Notes: generated by a model not told the origin, from the sequence alone. 64,000 bases of DNA from Cupriavidus consociatus (GCF_017814975.1 NZ_JAGIQA010000013.1:62001-126000), one strand, 5' to 3'; positions 9,367 through 19,134 are shown, counted from the stretch's first letter. Numbers and translations are program-made.

Positions 9367-9840
9367 ATGAAACCCTCGCACGTTGCCATCGGCGTTGCCG
9401 TCCTGGCGCTTTCGCTGTTTTTCTTTGTCGGCCTGTCGGGCATCTCCGGCGAAGAGGGCTATGCCGGCCTGTCGCCGCGCTTCGTGCCCACGCTGGTGGC
9501 CGTCGGGCTGGCCGTGTGCGGCGCGCTGCTGACCTGGCAGGGCGTGCGCGGTGGTTTCCGCAACATGCCGGAGGAAGATGCCGAGCTGCCCAACGCGCCG
9601 CACAATTTCAAGGGCTTCCTGTGGGTCGCCGCCGGCCTGGTGCTGAACATGGCGCTGATCGGCACGCTCGGCTTCGTGTTTTCTTCCACGCTGCTGATGG
9701 TGTGCGTGGCGCGCGGCTACGGCAGCCGCCGCATCGTGCGCGACCTGATCGTGGGTCTGTGCATCACGGTGCCGATGTGGGCGCTGTTTGAATTCCTGCT
9801 CGGCATCAACCTGCCGCTGCTCCCCATCGCCGGCTTCTGA
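9367..9840 (+). CDS. tctB: Tripartite tricarboxylate transporter small membrane subunit TctB
   Basis: This 157-residue, four-helix inner-membrane protein is the small subunit of the TctAB transporter. Hydrophobic segments lie near residues 7-25, 42-60, 85-110 and 125-145. The start ATG at 9367 has AAGGAG at 9356-9361. It follows tctC by 254 bases, a gap with no gene, and tctA begins 28 bases after its stop. Low sequence conservation is normal for TctB, so the call rests mainly on topology and position. Confidence 0.9.
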   Translation: MKPSHVAIGVAVLALSLFFFVGLSGISGEEGYAGLSPRFVPTLVAVGLAVCGALLTWQGVRGGFRNMPEEDAELPNAPHNFKGFLWVAAGLVLNMALIGTLGFVFSSTLLMVCVARGYGSRRIVRDLIVGLCITVPMWALFEFLLGINLPLLPIAGF

Positions 9841-9868
9841 GCCCGCCCGTCCAGCAAGGAGTCTTCGA

Positions 9869-11383
9869 ATGGAAACGCTGAACATGCTGATGCACGGCTT
9901 TGCCGTCGCGATCACGCCGATCAACCTGATGTGGGCAATGGTGGGCTGCTTCCTCGGCACCGCCATCGGCGTGCTGCCGGGCATCGGTCCCGCGCTGACA
10001 GTGGCGATGCTGCTGCCGCTGACCGCCAAGGTCGAACCCACCGCTGCGCTGATCATGTTCGCCGGCATCTACTACGGCGCGATGTACGGCGGCTCGACCA
10101 CGTCGATCCTGATGAATACGCCGGGCGAGTCTTCCACCATGGTCACGGCCATGGAAGGCAACCTGATGGCCAAGAACGGCCGCGCCGGCCCGGCGCTGGC
10201 GACCGCGGCGATCGGCTCGTTCGTGGCCGGCACCATTGCCACCGTGATGCTGTCGCTGTTCGCGCCGGTGGCGGCCGACGTGGCGCTGCAGTTCGGCCCC
10301 GGCGAGTACTTCATGATCATGCTGCTGGCCTTCACCACGGTCTCCGCGGTGCTGGGCTCGTCGCTGCTGCGCGGCATGACGGCGCTGTTCCTGGGCCTGG
10401 GCATCGGCCTGATCGGCATGGATTCGCTGTCGGGCCAGACGCGCTACTCGATGAACGTGCAGGAGCTGTACGACGGCATCGACATCGTGGTGGTGGCGGT
10501 CGGCCTGTTCGCCGTGGGCGAGGCGCTGTTCAACGCGTTCTTCCCGCAGCCGGACGGCACCTTCAACAAGCTCAGTTCGGTCCACATGAACAAGTCGGAC
10601 TGGAAACGTTCGTTGCCGGCGTGGATCCGCGGCACGTTCATCGGCTTCCCGTTCGGCCTGATCCCAGCGGGCGGCGCCGAGATCCCGACCTTCCTGTCGT
10701 ATGCGACCGAGAAGAAGCTGTCGGACCACAAGGACGAATTCGGCAAGGTCGGCGCGATCGAAGGCGTGGCGGGCCCGGAAGCCGCCAACAACTCGGCCGT
10801 GACCGCGACGCTGGCCCCGCTGCTGACGCTGGGTATCCCCACCTCGAACACCACCGCGATCCTGCTGGCCGCGTTCCAGAACTACAACCTGCAGCCGGGC
10901 CCGATGCTGTTCCAGACCTCGGGCGACCTGGTGTGGGGCCTGCTGGCGTCGCTGTATATCGGCAACGTCATGCTGCTGGTGCTGAACCTCCCCGCGATCG
11001 GCCTGTGGGTGCGCATGCTGCGCGTGCCCACACCGCTGCTGTACGGCGGCATCCTGATCTTCGCGGGCCTGGGTGCATACGGCATCCGCCAGTCGTGGTT
11101 CGACCTGCTGCTGCTGTTCGTGGTCGGCCTGCTCGGCATGGTGATGCGCCGTTTCGACTTCCCGACCGCGCCGGTGATCGTCGGCATGATCCTGGGGCCG
11201 ATGGCGGAGAAGCAGCTGCGCAATGCGCTGTCGATCGGCCAGGGGGACTGGAGCCTGTTCATCAAGCAGCCGATCTCGGCCACCATCCTGGCCATGACCG
11301 TGGCGGTGGTGGTGATCCCGCGCCTGCTGCGCTGGCATGCCGCGCGCGGCTCGGCGCATGCGCAGGCTGACAACGCGGCGTGA
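9869..11383 (+). CDS. tctA: Tripartite tricarboxylate transporter large permease TctA
   Basis: This 504-residue polytopic permease is the large subunit of the TctABC secondary transporter. The family's first conserved block, [19 protein letters not shown] near residue 30, is present, followed by [20 protein letters not shown] near 75; both are hallmark TctA sequences. A second inverted copy region around [12 protein letters not shown] is also present. ATG 9869 is preceded by AAGGAG. It is translated with tctB, and the transport gene set ends with it. Confidence 0.95.
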   Translation: METLNMLMHGFAVAITPINLMWAMVGCFLGTAIGVLPGIGPALTVAMLLPLTAKVEPTAALIMFAGIYYGAMYGGSTTSILMNTPGESSTMVTAMEGNLMAKNGRAGPALATAAIGSFVAGTIATVMLSLFAPVAADVALQFGPGEYFMIMLLAFTTVSAVLGSSLLRGMTALFLGLGIGLIGMDSLSGQTRYSMNVQELYDGIDIVVVAVGLFAVGEALFNAFFPQPDGTFNKLSSVHMNKSDWKRSLPAWIRGTFIGFPFGLIPAGGAEIPTFLSYATEKKLSDHKDEFGKVGAIEGVAGPEAANNSAVTATLAPLLTLGIPTSNTTAILLAAFQNYNLQPGPMLFQTSGDLVWGLLASLYIGNVMLLVLNLPAIGLWVRMLRVPTPLLYGGILIFAGLGAYGIRQSWFDLLLLFVVGLLGMVMRRFDFPTAPVIVGMILGPMAEKQLRNALSIGQGDWSLFIKQPISATILAMTVAVVVIPRLLRWHAARGSAHAQADNAA

Positions 11384-11410
11384 TGCGCGTTAGCATGCGG
11401 TAGTCTCTCC

Positions 11411-11446
11411 GGGGCCCGGCGCCATGGCGTGCGGGCCCCTTGCATT
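11411..11446 (+). terminator. Possible intrinsic terminator after tctA
   Basis: GGGGCCCG (11411-11418) pairs perfectly with CGGGCCCC (11432-11439). The loop contains a smaller GCCATGGC palindrome, and a weak T-rich stretch follows. It sits between tctA and the AbrB-type permease gene. The weak T tract leaves a structural role possible. Confidence 0.4.
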
Positions 11447-11500
11447 TCCACCCCTTACAACAACAAGCGCCGGCGCCCCCCTCCGCCAGGCCGCTGACCG

Positions 11501-12559
11501 ATGAGTCTTGCCGCCAACCGCTGGCTGTCCGCGGTGCCCACGCTGGCACTCGGGCTGGCCGCCGCCCTGCTCTGCACCGTCCTGCGTACCCCGCTGCCGT
11601 GGATGATCGGCCCGCTGCTGGCCGTCGCCTCGGCGCGCATGTGGGGCGCCGACCTGCGCGCGCCGTCGCAGGCGCGCAATGCCGGTCAGTGGGTGATCGG
11701 CGCATCGCTCGGGCTGTATTTCACGCCGGACGTGGTGGCGCGGCTGGTGGAGTTCCTGCCGTACATCGTCGCCGGCTCGCTGTTCGCGCTGGCAATGGGC
11801 GCGGGCGGCGCGCTGATGCTGCGCCGGACCACCGGCGTCGCGTTCAAGACCGCGTACTTTTCCACAGCCATCGGCGGCGCTTCCGAGATGGCCAACCTGG
11901 CCGAGCGCAATGGCGCCCGCATCGACCAGGTCGCGGCGGCGCATTCGCTGCGCGTGTTGATGGTGGTGGTGACGGTGCCCGCGATCTTCCAGTACGGCGG
12001 CATCCATGGGCTCGACACGTACATCCCCGGGCCGCGCGTGGTCAGCGCGCCGGGCCTGCTGGCGCTGGTGGCGATCACGCTGGGCGTGGCGCTGCTGGTC
12101 AGGCGCCTGAACATGCCCAACCCGTTCGTGATCGGCACGCTGCTGGCGGCCGCGGTGCTGACGGCATCGGGCATCGAGCTGTCGGCGATCCCGACCTGGA
12201 TGAGCCGCGCCGGCCAGCTGCTGATCGGGGTGTCGCTGGGCGTGCGCTTCTCGCGCGAGTTCCTGCACACCGCGCCGCGCTTCCTGTCGGGCGTGGCGCT
12301 GTACACGGTGCTGGCGCTGGTGGTGTCGGCGCTGTTCGGCTGGGCGCTGGCGGCGCTGTCGGGCGCGCACCCGGCCACGATGATCCTGGCCACCACGCCC
12401 GGCGGCATTGCCGAGATGTGCATCACCGCCAAGGTGCTGGAACTGGGCGTGCCGCTGGTGACGGCCTTCCATGTGATCCGGATGGCCTTCGTGGTGCTTG
12501 CCACCGGCCCCCTGTATCATTGCCTGAAGCATCGCGTCGCGCCGGGGGAGACAGCGTAG
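11501..12559 (+). CDS. AbrB family transporter (regulator/permease-like membrane protein)
   Basis: This 352-residue membrane protein has about ten hydrophobic segments. The internal duplication typical of the AbrB family (PF05145) is visible: LRTPLPWMIGPLLA with FSTAIGGASEMANLAERNG in the first half, and MPNPFVIGTLLAA with ATTPGGIAEMCITAKVL in the second. Family members were historically labelled ammonia monooxygenases by mistake and are better seen as transporters of unknown substrate. It follows the tct operon in the same direction after a hairpin. Confidence 0.85.
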   Translation: MSLAANRWLSAVPTLALGLAAALLCTVLRTPLPWMIGPLLAVASARMWGADLRAPSQARNAGQWVIGASLGLYFTPDVVARLVEFLPYIVAGSLFALAMGAGGALMLRRTTGVAFKTAYFSTAIGGASEMANLAERNGARIDQVAAAHSLRVLMVVVTVPAIFQYGGIHGLDTYIPGPRVVSAPGLLALVAITLGVALLVRRLNMPNPFVIGTLLAAAVLTASGIELSAIPTWMSRAGQLLIGVSLGVRFSREFLHTAPRFLSGVALYTVLALVVSALFGWALAALSGAHPATMILATTPGGIAEMCITAKVLELGVPLVTAFHVIRMAFVVLATGPLYHCLKHRVAPGETA

Positions 12560-12622
12560 CGGTCCGCCACGGGCCGGCCACGGGCGCGGCCATGGAACAT
12601 GGATACAAGAACGAGGACCGCC

Positions 12623-13045
12623 ATGTCTGAAGCCTCACCGCAACTTGCCCTTGCCGACATCGACGCCACGCTGGAACGGGTGTTGGCGCCCTGGGTGCGC
12701 CAGCTTGGCCTGCGGGCCGAAGCCGTCGATGCAAACGGCGTAACGCTGCGGCTGCCGTTCAACGAATCATTTCGCCACGCGGGTGGCGTGGTCTGCGGCC
12801 AGGTGCTGATGTCGGCGGCCGACACCGCCATGATCGTCGCCGTCGCGAGTGCGCTCGGCGGCTTCCGCCCGATGACCACGGTCTCGCTCACCACCAACTT
12901 CATGCGTCCCGTGATCGACGGCGACGTGCTGGTGCGCGCCAACGTGCTGCGCCTGGGCAAGACCGTGGTGTTCGGCGAGATCGAGCTGACCGGCACCGAC
13001 GGCAAGCTGGCGGTGCAGGCCACCACCACCTACGCGCTGCTCTGA
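12623..13045 (+). CDS. PaaI-family hotdog thioesterase
   Basis: This 140-residue protein has the hotdog-fold signature HAGGVVCGQVLMSAADTAM near residue 50, including the HxGG...D pattern used by PaaI-type acyl-CoA thioesterases. TTVSLTTNFMRPV forms the central strand. I start at ATG 12623, behind an ACGAGGACC sequence; an in-frame ATG at 12599 lacks a ribosome-binding site. Its TGA overlaps the ATG of the patatin gene (TGATG), so the two are translationally coupled, suggesting linked lipid or acyl-CoA hydrolysis. Confidence 0.87.
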   Translation: MSEASPQLALADIDATLERVLAPWVRQLGLRAEAVDANGVTLRLPFNESFRHAGGVVCGQVLMSAADTAMIVAVASALGGFRPMTTVSLTTNFMRPVIDGDVLVRANVLRLGKTVVFGEIELTGTDGKLAVQATTTYALL

Positions 13046-13944
13046 TGCCGGCCGGCGCGGACGCCAATCCCTTCGACCAGGTCGTCTTTGCCGGCGGCGG
13101 CAACCGCTGCTGGTGGCAGGCGGGCTGGTGGGACACGGTCGCGCCAGAACTTCGGCTGCGGCCGCGCGTGATCGCGGCCATTTCCGCCGGCGCTGCCACG
13201 GCATGCATGGTCTATGCGCACGACTCGCACCAGACCATGGACTACTACCGCGAGGTGCTGTCCAGCAACCGCCGCAATGCCTACTGGGGCAACCTGCTGC
13301 GCAACGAGCGCGTGTTCCCCCACTACGGCATCTACCGCACCGCTCTGCTGACGATCTTTGCCGACGGCCGCCTGGCGCACCTGCAGCAGGCGCCCGAGAT
13401 CCGCATCGGGGTGGCGCATATCCCGCGCTGGACCGGCCCGCGCCTGGCGGTGGCCGCAGGTCTGCTGGCCTACAACATCGACAAGCATGTGCTCAAGACG
13501 CTGCACCCGCGGCTGGGGCGCAAGCTGGGCTTCCGGCCCGAGTTCGTGCGCGCGCAGGACTGCGCCTCGCCGGACCAGCTGGCCGACCTGCTGCTGCAAT
13601 CGGCGTCGACACCGCCTTTCACGCCGGTGCTGCGCCGCCACGGCCGGCCGGTGCTCGATGGCGGCCTTGTGGATAACGTCCCGGTCGATGCGCTCGACGC
13701 CGCGCCGGGCAATGTGCTGGTGCTGGTGACGCGGCTCTATCCGCGCCCGCGCCGTTTCGTCATCGAGCAAGGCGGCCAGCGCCGCCTGTACCTGCAGCCC
13801 TCGGAACGCGTGCCGATCTCGAGCTGGGACTACACCCGGCCCGATGCCATGACGCACGCCTACGAACTCGGCCGCCGCGACGGGGAAACCTTCCTGCGCG
13901 AGTGGCCGTCGATCCTGAATACCGAACTGCGGCCGGCCGCCTAG
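13045..13944 (+). CDS. Patatin-like phospholipase
   Basis: This 299-residue hydrolase of the patatin family uses a Ser-Asp dyad. FAGGGNRC near residue 16 forms the oxyanion loop, AISAGAA near 46 is the nucleophile elbow with an alanine replacing the first glycine of GxSxG, and LDGGLVDNVPV near 210 supplies the catalytic aspartate (DGG). There is no signal peptide, so it is probably cytosolic. Its start overlaps the thioesterase stop by one base. The substrate is unknown; phospholipid or acyl-ester hydrolysis is expected. Confidence 0.86.
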   Translation: MPAGADANPFDQVVFAGGGNRCWWQAGWWDTVAPELRLRPRVIAAISAGAATACMVYAHDSHQTMDYYREVLSSNRRNAYWGNLLRNERVFPHYGIYRTALLTIFADGRLAHLQQAPEIRIGVAHIPRWTGPRLAVAAGLLAYNIDKHVLKTLHPRLGRKLGFRPEFVRAQDCASPDQLADLLLQSASTPPFTPVLRRHGRPVLDGGLVDNVPVDALDAAPGNVLVLVTRLYPRPRRFVIEQGGQRRLYLQPSERVPISSWDYTRPDAMTHAYELGRRDGETFLREWPSILNTELRPAA

Positions 13945-14010
13945 CTTCGTGTTGTGGCACCGGCCTGATCGATTGTCGATGCGGCCCGCGTGCCGCGACA
14001 GGAGGCATGG

Positions 14011-15495
14011 ATGACCGAGCGCAAGACAACCCCCACCGCAACGCTGGGGACCAACGAACCGCGGCGTGCCCGCCAGGTCAGCGCGGCGCCGCCCGTGGAA
14101 CGCGTTCCGCGCGCCCGTGGCCAGGGTGCAGGCAAGCGCCGCAACGGCAAGGCGCGCGAAGCCGACCTGGTGGTGATCGGCGGCGGCTCCGGCGGCGTGG
14201 CCTGCGCGCGGCGCGCGGCGGCGCATGGCGCCCGCGTGATCCTGGTCGAGCGAGATGCCATCGGCGGCACCTGCGTCAACCGAGGCTGCGTACCCAAGAA
14301 GATGCTGTCCTACGGCGCCTCGTGGGCGGCGATCCTGTCAGGCTGCCTGTCGCACACCGGCGGGCGTGAGGACTGGCGCGACGCGATCGTGCGCGTCAAC
14401 GCCGAGGTGGCGCGGCTGAACGCGGGCTACACCCAGCGCCTGCATGAATCCGGCGTGGAAATCCTGCGTGGCGACGCGCGCGTCACCGCGCCCGATGAAG
14501 TCCGCGTCGGCGACGAGACCATCCATGCGCGCCGCATCCTGATCGCCACCGGCGCGCGCCCGCGCACGCTGGACGTGCCCGGCGGCGAGCTGGCGGCCAG
14601 CTCCGACGATGTCTTTACCTGGCAGACCGTGCCCGCCTCGGTCGCGGTGATCGGCGGCGGCTATATCGGCGTGGAGCAGGCATCGATCCTGTCGCGCTAT
14701 GGCGTCAAGGTCGACCTGATCGTCGCCGGCGACCGGCTGCTGACCCATTTCGATCATGAGATGGGCGCTGCGCTGACCGATGCGCTGACCGCGCGAGGCG
14801 TGCGCGTGCACCTGAATGCGCAAGTGCATTTGCTCAGCCAGGCCAACGGCGCGGTGGAAGTCTGCTACCGTCCCACCGACCGCCCTGGCCATACCGAGGC
14901 CGTGCGCGCGCAGGCCGCGCTGGCGGCGATCGGGCGCATTTCCAATGTGCAGGGGCTGGGGCTGGAAGAACTCGGCGTGGCCTTTGGCGACAAGGGCGGC
15001 ATCCATGTCGACAAGCAGTACCGCAGCAGCCTGCGCAAGATCTACGCGATCGGCGATGCCACCGACGGCTTGCACCTGACGCCGGTGGCGACCGCCCAGG
15101 GCCGTTGGCTCGCGGACCGCTTGTATGGCCGGCGCGGCGAGCGTGCGGACTTTGATTTCGTGCCCACCGCGGTATTCAGCGAACCTGCCATCGGCGCGGT
15201 CGGCATGACCGAGGCGCAGGCAATTGCCGATGCCGGCAAGCCGGAGCGCATCCGCACCGTGGTCAAGCGCTTTGTCTCGCTGGAAAACCGCTTCGGCGGC
15301 ACGCCGTACCAGAGCGTGTTCAAGCTGGTGCTGAACGCGCGCAGCGGCCGCGTGCTGGGGGTGCACCTGATGGACAACGCCGCGCCGGAGATCGTGCAGG
15401 CGCTGGCGGTGGCGCTGCGCCTGGGCGTGCGCGAGTCGCAATTGCAGACCACGGTGCAGCTGCATCCGACGGTGGCGGAGGAGCTGTTCGGTTAG
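14011..15495 (+). CDS. gor: Glutathione reductase-like FAD/NAD(P) disulfide oxidoreductase
   Basis: This 494-residue flavoprotein has an FAD motif GGGSGG at about residues 57-62 and a redox-active disulfide in GGTCVNRGCVPKK (about C88 and C93), which is close to the glutathione reductase form. The NAD(P) fold is VIGGGYIGVEQASIL, YAIGDAT is the second FAD motif, and the C-terminal HPT is the catalytic-base histidine. It should reduce glutathione disulfide, but mycothione or trypanothione-type reductases share these motifs. ATG 14011 has GGAGG at 14001-14005; an in-frame GTG at 13990 is less likely. A roughly 48-residue basic N-terminal extension is unusual. Confidence 0.85.
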   Translation: MTERKTTPTATLGTNEPRRARQVSAAPPVERVPRARGQGAGKRRNGKAREADLVVIGGGSGGVACARRAAAHGARVILVERDAIGGTCVNRGCVPKKMLSYGASWAAILSGCLSHTGGREDWRDAIVRVNAEVARLNAGYTQRLHESGVEILRGDARVTAPDEVRVGDETIHARRILIATGARPRTLDVPGGELAASSDDVFTWQTVPASVAVIGGGYIGVEQASILSRYGVKVDLIVAGDRLLTHFDHEMGAALTDALTARGVRVHLNAQVHLLSQANGAVEVCYRPTDRPGHTEAVRAQAALAAIGRISNVQGLGLEELGVAFGDKGGIHVDKQYRSSLRKIYAIGDATDGLHLTPVATAQGRWLADRLYGRRGERADFDFVPTAVFSEPAIGAVGMTEAQAIADAGKPERIRTVVKRFVSLENRFGGTPYQSVFKLVLNARSGRVLGVHLMDNAAPEIVQALAVALRLGVRESQLQTTVQLHPTVAEELFG

Positions 15496-15512
15496 CTGAT
15501 TGCCGCCGGTTG

Positions 15513-15540
15513 CTCCCTCTCCCGCTTGCGGGAGAGGGAG
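15513..15540. repeat. Intergenic hairpin, repeat copy 1
   Basis: CTCCCTCTCCCGC, a two-base loop TT and GCGGGAGAGGGAG form a perfect 13-bp stem between the convergent gor and tctE genes. Nearly the same sequence occurs at four other intergenic places in this window (26451, 32185, 32271, 42131), so it belongs to a dispersed REP-like family and could serve as a bidirectional transcription end. Confidence 0.7.
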
Positions 15541-15573
15541 ACCACAGTCGGTCGCGATGCGTCCTTGGCCGAG

Positions 15574-17070
15574 TTATTCGCCGACAGGCAGCTTCAGCAC
15601 TGCCCGCACGCCGGTGCCCTGCAGCCCTTCGCCCAGCTCCACCGTGCCGCCGAAGCGCGACGCCATCTCGCGCGAGATCGCCAGCCCTAGCCCCGAGCCG
15701 GGCTCGGCATTGCCCACGCGGCGATAGAAGCGCGCAAAGACCTTGTCGCGCTCTTCGGCCGGGATGCCCGGCCCGTCGTCTTCCACGATCAGGCAGGCCG
15801 TTTCGTCATCGCGGCTTGCCGACAAGGTGATCCGGCTGCCACGCGGCGAGTACTGGATCGCGTTGTGCACGAGGTTGGCCAGTGCCTCGCGCAGCAGCGC
15901 GGGATCGGCGCGCACCGGCAGCTTCAGCCCCGGCACCGGCTCCCAGCCGAAGTCCTGCTGCTTGCCGCGCGCCAGCGGCAGGTAGTCGAGCGCCACCTGC
16001 TCGGCCACGGCGACGGCGTCGATGATGTCGATGGTGTCGCTGGCCTCGCCCGGCTGCGCGTTCTCGCCGTGGTGCTGGCGTACCCGCGCCAGCGCCAGCA
16101 ACTGGTTGGTCAGGCGCGCGGCCTGCTCCAGCTGCGTGACGATGCCGCTCACCGCCTCGCCCGCGGCGCGGCGCGCGGCTTCCGGATCGGGGCCGCGCAG
16201 CTGGCGCTGGGCGTATTCGGCCTGCGTCTTCAGGATCGCCAGCGGCGTGCGCAGCTGGTGCGCGGCATCGGCGATGAACTGCGCCTGCGACTGCGCCATC
16301 GCCGCCGAGCGCGACACGTGCAGGTTGACCGCATCGACCAGCGGCCGTACCTCGGACGGCACGCGCTCGAAGGCCAGCGGCGCGAGGTCGTCGGGCGAGC
16401 GCGCCTCGACATCGTCGCGCACCCGCTTGAGCGGACGCAGCACGTAAGTGACGCCGCCCACCAGGATAGCGGCGCTCAGCAGGATCAGCAGCAGGTCGCG
16501 CGCCAGCGCGCTGCGCCACACCGTGGCGATCAGCGCGCTGCGCGGCTCGGCGGTCTCGGCCACCTGGATGATCACGCGCATGCGCGCGTCGGGCCGGTAC
16601 ACGGGGCGCGCCATCACGCCGATGCGCACCGCCTCGCCCAGGTACTCGGTATCGTAGAAGCGCGGCTGGTTGTTGACGAGGTTGCCGGCGGGCAGCGGCA
16701 GGTCGTCGTAGCCGGTAATGGTCTCCACCTTGCCGGCGCGCTCCAGCGACACGCGGTAATACACATGGGTCTGCGCCGCGCTCTCGAACATTTCCATGGC
16801 GGCGTCGGGCAGCGTGAGCTGGATACTCTCGCCGGCCATGCCGATGGCGTTGTCGATGGTGCGGATCGAGCCGTACAGCGAGCGGTCGTAGGCCCGGTTG
16901 GCGGCATCGCGCAGGGTGCCGTAGGTGAGCCAGGTGTCGATCGCCATCATCGCCGCCAGCGCCGGCACCAGCAGCAACAGCAGCTGGCGGCGCAGGCTGC
17001 CGCGCCGCCACAGCAGCACGGGATGGCGTGGCCCCATGCGCCAGCGCAGATTCGCTGCCATCCAGCGCAT
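15574..17070 (-). CDS. tctE: Sensor histidine kinase TctE
   Basis: This 498-residue membrane kinase has an N-terminal helix (LRRQLLLLLVPALAAM), a periplasmic sensor of the 2CSK_N type found in TctE, a second helix (DLLLILLSAAILVGGVTYVL), then HAMP, HisKA with DAAHQLRTPLAIL containing the phosphorylated histidine, and HATPase_c with NAIQYSPRG (N box) and DDGPGIP and GSGLGLAI (G boxes). Its ATG at 17070 follows the tctD stop with one base between. It should phosphorylate TctD in response to an extracellular carboxylate; the ligand is inferred from family only. Confidence 0.9.
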   Translation of the reverse strand: MRWMAANLRWRMGPRHPVLLWRRGSLRRQLLLLLVPALAAMMAIDTWLTYGTLRDAANRAYDRSLYGSIRTIDNAIGMAGESIQLTLPDAAMEMFESAAQTHVYYRVSLERAGKVETITGYDDLPLPAGNLVNNQPRFYDTEYLGEAVRIGVMARPVYRPDARMRVIIQVAETAEPRSALIATVWRSALARDLLLILLSAAILVGGVTYVLRPLKRVRDDVEARSPDDLAPLAFERVPSEVRPLVDAVNLHVSRSAAMAQSQAQFIADAAHQLRTPLAILKTQAEYAQRQLRGPDPEAARRAAGEAVSGIVTQLEQAARLTNQLLALARVRQHHGENAQPGEASDTIDIIDAVAVAEQVALDYLPLARGKQQDFGWEPVPGLKLPVRADPALLREALANLVHNAIQYSPRGSRITLSASRDDETACLIVEDDGPGIPAEERDKVFARFYRRVGNAEPGSGLGLAISREMASRFGGTVELGEGLQGTGVRAVLKLPVGE

Positions 17071-17071
17071 G

Positions 17072-17746
17072 TCAGCGCCCGGCCTCTGGCTCCAGCAGGT
17101 AGCCGAAGCCGCGCAGCGTGACGATGGTGACGCCGTGCCCGGCCAGCTTCTTGCGCAGCCGGTAGACCAGCACCTCGATCGCGTCCGGGGAGACATCGGC
17201 GTCGAGCGAGAACACCTTGTCGAGCAGCTGCGCCTTGGTCAGCGGCTGGCCGCTGCGCGCCAGCAGCGCGCCCAGCAGCGTCGATTCGCGCGGCGTCAGT
17301 GCCAGCGGCTGGCCATCGAGCGTAAAGCTGCGGGTCTCGCCGTCGAACACCAGCGTGCCGCACTGCAGGCGCGGGTGCGCGCGGCCGCGGCTGCGCCGGA
17401 TCAGCGCCAGCAGGCGCGCTTCCAGCTCGGCGATGGCGAAGGGCTTGGGCAGGTAGTCGTCGGCGCCAAGGTTCAGGCCGCGCACGCGTTCGTCGAGCGT
17501 GTCCTGCGCGGTCAGGATCAGCACCGGGGTGCGGTCGTCGCGCCCGCGCATGGACTTGAGCACGGCCAGCCCGTCCTTGCCGGGCAGGCGCAGGTCGAGC
17601 ACGACCGCGTCGTATTCCTCGGCCTGCAGCCGTGCCTCGGCCTGCAGGCCGTCGGCGACGTGCTCGATCACGAAGCCGCCCTGCTCCAGCGCGCGGGCGA
17701 CCCAGCGTGCCAGTTCGACTTCATCCTCCACCAGCAGGATGCGCAT
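17072..17746 (-). CDS. tctD: OmpR-family response regulator TctD
   Basis: This 224-residue response regulator has a receiver domain (VEDE acidic pocket near residue 7, phospho-acceptor D51 in VVLDLRLPG, LPKPF lysine near 101) and a C-terminal winged helix ending VYRLRKKLAG...TLRGFGYLL. It is coupled to the kinase by one intervening base. It lies divergent from a periplasmic binding protein across 137 bases, the arrangement expected if it controls that gene. TctD-type regulators classically activate tctCBA, which lies 6 kb upstream here. Confidence 0.92.
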   Translation of the reverse strand: MRILLVEDEVELARWVARALEQGGFVIEHVADGLQAEARLQAEEYDAVVLDLRLPGKDGLAVLKSMRGRDDRTPVLILTAQDTLDERVRGLNLGADDYLPKPFAIAELEARLLALIRRSRGRAHPRLQCGTLVFDGETRSFTLDGQPLALTPRESTLLGALLARSGQPLTKAQLLDKVFSLDADVSPDAIEVLVYRLRKKLAGHGVTIVTLRGFGYLLEPEAGR

Positions 17747-17883
17747 GCCGGTTTCCCTCCTCTGCCGGTTCTTGCCAGGCGGCCCCGGCGCTATGGCGCG
17801 CCTGCCGCGGGCGCCTATAATAACCCCGCCCCGCCTGTCCCGGCGCGCCCGCTGCAGGGCCGCCCTCCAGTTTCCCGACCACC

Positions 17884-19104
17884 GTGCCCAAGCGTCCGCC
17901 CCAGCAGTCCGCTACCATGCCGCCCGCGGCGCATGGGTCGCCCGTCAATCACGCCTCACCCGCCTCACCGCAGCGCCGCCGGCTGGTTGGCGCCTCGCTG
18001 CTGGCCGCGACGTCGCCGTCATTGCCGCTGCAGGCCCAGTCCATGCTGCCGGCGCCGCCGCCTGGCTACCCGTCGGGGTATGACGCCACCATCGCCCGCG
18101 CGCTGCGCGAAGGCGAGGTGGTGGTCTACGCCTCGACCGACCTGGAAGTGGCGCAGCCGCTGATTACGGCGTTCGAGACGCGCTATCCCGGCATCCGGGT
18201 GCGCTACGAGGACCTGAACACCGTCGACCTGAACCAGCGCTTCCTGGCGGAAACCGCCGCGCTCGGCAGCGGCCGCCCGGCGCCGGGCGCGCGCTATGCC
18301 GATGTGCTGTGGAGCACCGCCATGGACCTGCAGATCAAGCTGGTCAACGACGGCAACGCCCAGCGCTACGCCTCGCCCGAGCGCGCCGGCCTGCCGGCCT
18401 GGGCGGTATGGCGCGACGAAGCCTGGGGCACCACCTTCGAGCCGGCGGTGATCGTCTACAACCGCTACCACTTCGCCGGCATGCGCGCGCCGCGCAGCCG
18501 CACCGGGCTGGCGCGGCTGCTGCAGGAAAATGCGCCGCGCTGGCGCGGCAAGGTGGTGACGTATGACGTGGAGCGCTCCGGCGTTGGCTACCTGCTGGCG
18601 CAGCAGGACGCGCGCATGGGCAACGAGTTCTGGTACCTGGCGCAGGCGCTGGGACGCGCCCGGGTGCAGTTGTCGTCGTCGACCGCCGAGATGGTCGAGC
18701 GCATCGCCAGCGGCGAACTGGTGATGGGGTACAACCTGCTGGGTTCCTACGCGCTGTCGCTGATGGAGCGCGGCGCCGCGATCGACGTGATTGCGCCACG
18801 CGACTACACGCTGGTGATGTCGCGGGTGGCGTTTATCGCCAGGCGCGCGCCGCGGCCAAATGCGGCGCGGCTGTGGCTGGACTTCCTGCTGTCGCGCGAG
18901 GGCCAGGCGCTGCTGGCCAAGTCGACCACGCAGCTCTATACCATCCGCACCGATACCGACAGCGTGCATACCGCCGCGGCGCTGTCGGAGCGCCTGGGCT
19001 ATGCGCTCAAGCCGATCAGCGTGGGACCGGGCCTGCTGGCCGCGCAGGACACGCTGCGCAAGCGCGCCTTCCTGGCGCGCTGGCACGAAGCCGTGCGCGG
19101 CTAG
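17884..19104 (+). CDS. Periplasmic ABC-type (iron/spermidine-like) solute-binding protein
   Basis: This protein of about 406 residues has a Tat-like N-terminus (PQRRRLVGASLLAAT) and an extracellular solute-binding domain of the iron(III)/2-aminoethylphosphonate type: EVVVYASTDLEVAQPLITAFE near residue 77 and ADVLWSTAMDLQIKLV near 138. The first possible start is GTG 17884; ATG 17917 is an alternative and keeps the twin arginines. No permease or ATPase follows, so it may act as a sensor accessory to the divergent TctDE or serve another transporter. Its family identity is firmer than its role. Confidence 0.78.
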   Translation: MPKRPPQQSATMPPAAHGSPVNHASPASPQRRRLVGASLLAATSPSLPLQAQSMLPAPPPGYPSGYDATIARALREGEVVVYASTDLEVAQPLITAFETRYPGIRVRYEDLNTVDLNQRFLAETAALGSGRPAPGARYADVLWSTAMDLQIKLVNDGNAQRYASPERAGLPAWAVWRDEAWGTTFEPAVIVYNRYHFAGMRAPRSRTGLARLLQENAPRWRGKVVTYDVERSGVGYLLAQQDARMGNEFWYLAQALGRARVQLSSSTAEMVERIASGELVMGYNLLGSYALSLMERGAAIDVIAPRDYTLVMSRVAFIARRAPRPNAARLWLDFLLSREGQALLAKSTTQLYTIRTDTDSVHTAAALSERLGYALKPISVGPGLLAAQDTLRKRAFLARWHEAVRG

Positions 19105-19134
19105 CGCCCGGACCGGTATCAGGGAGCCAGGAGA

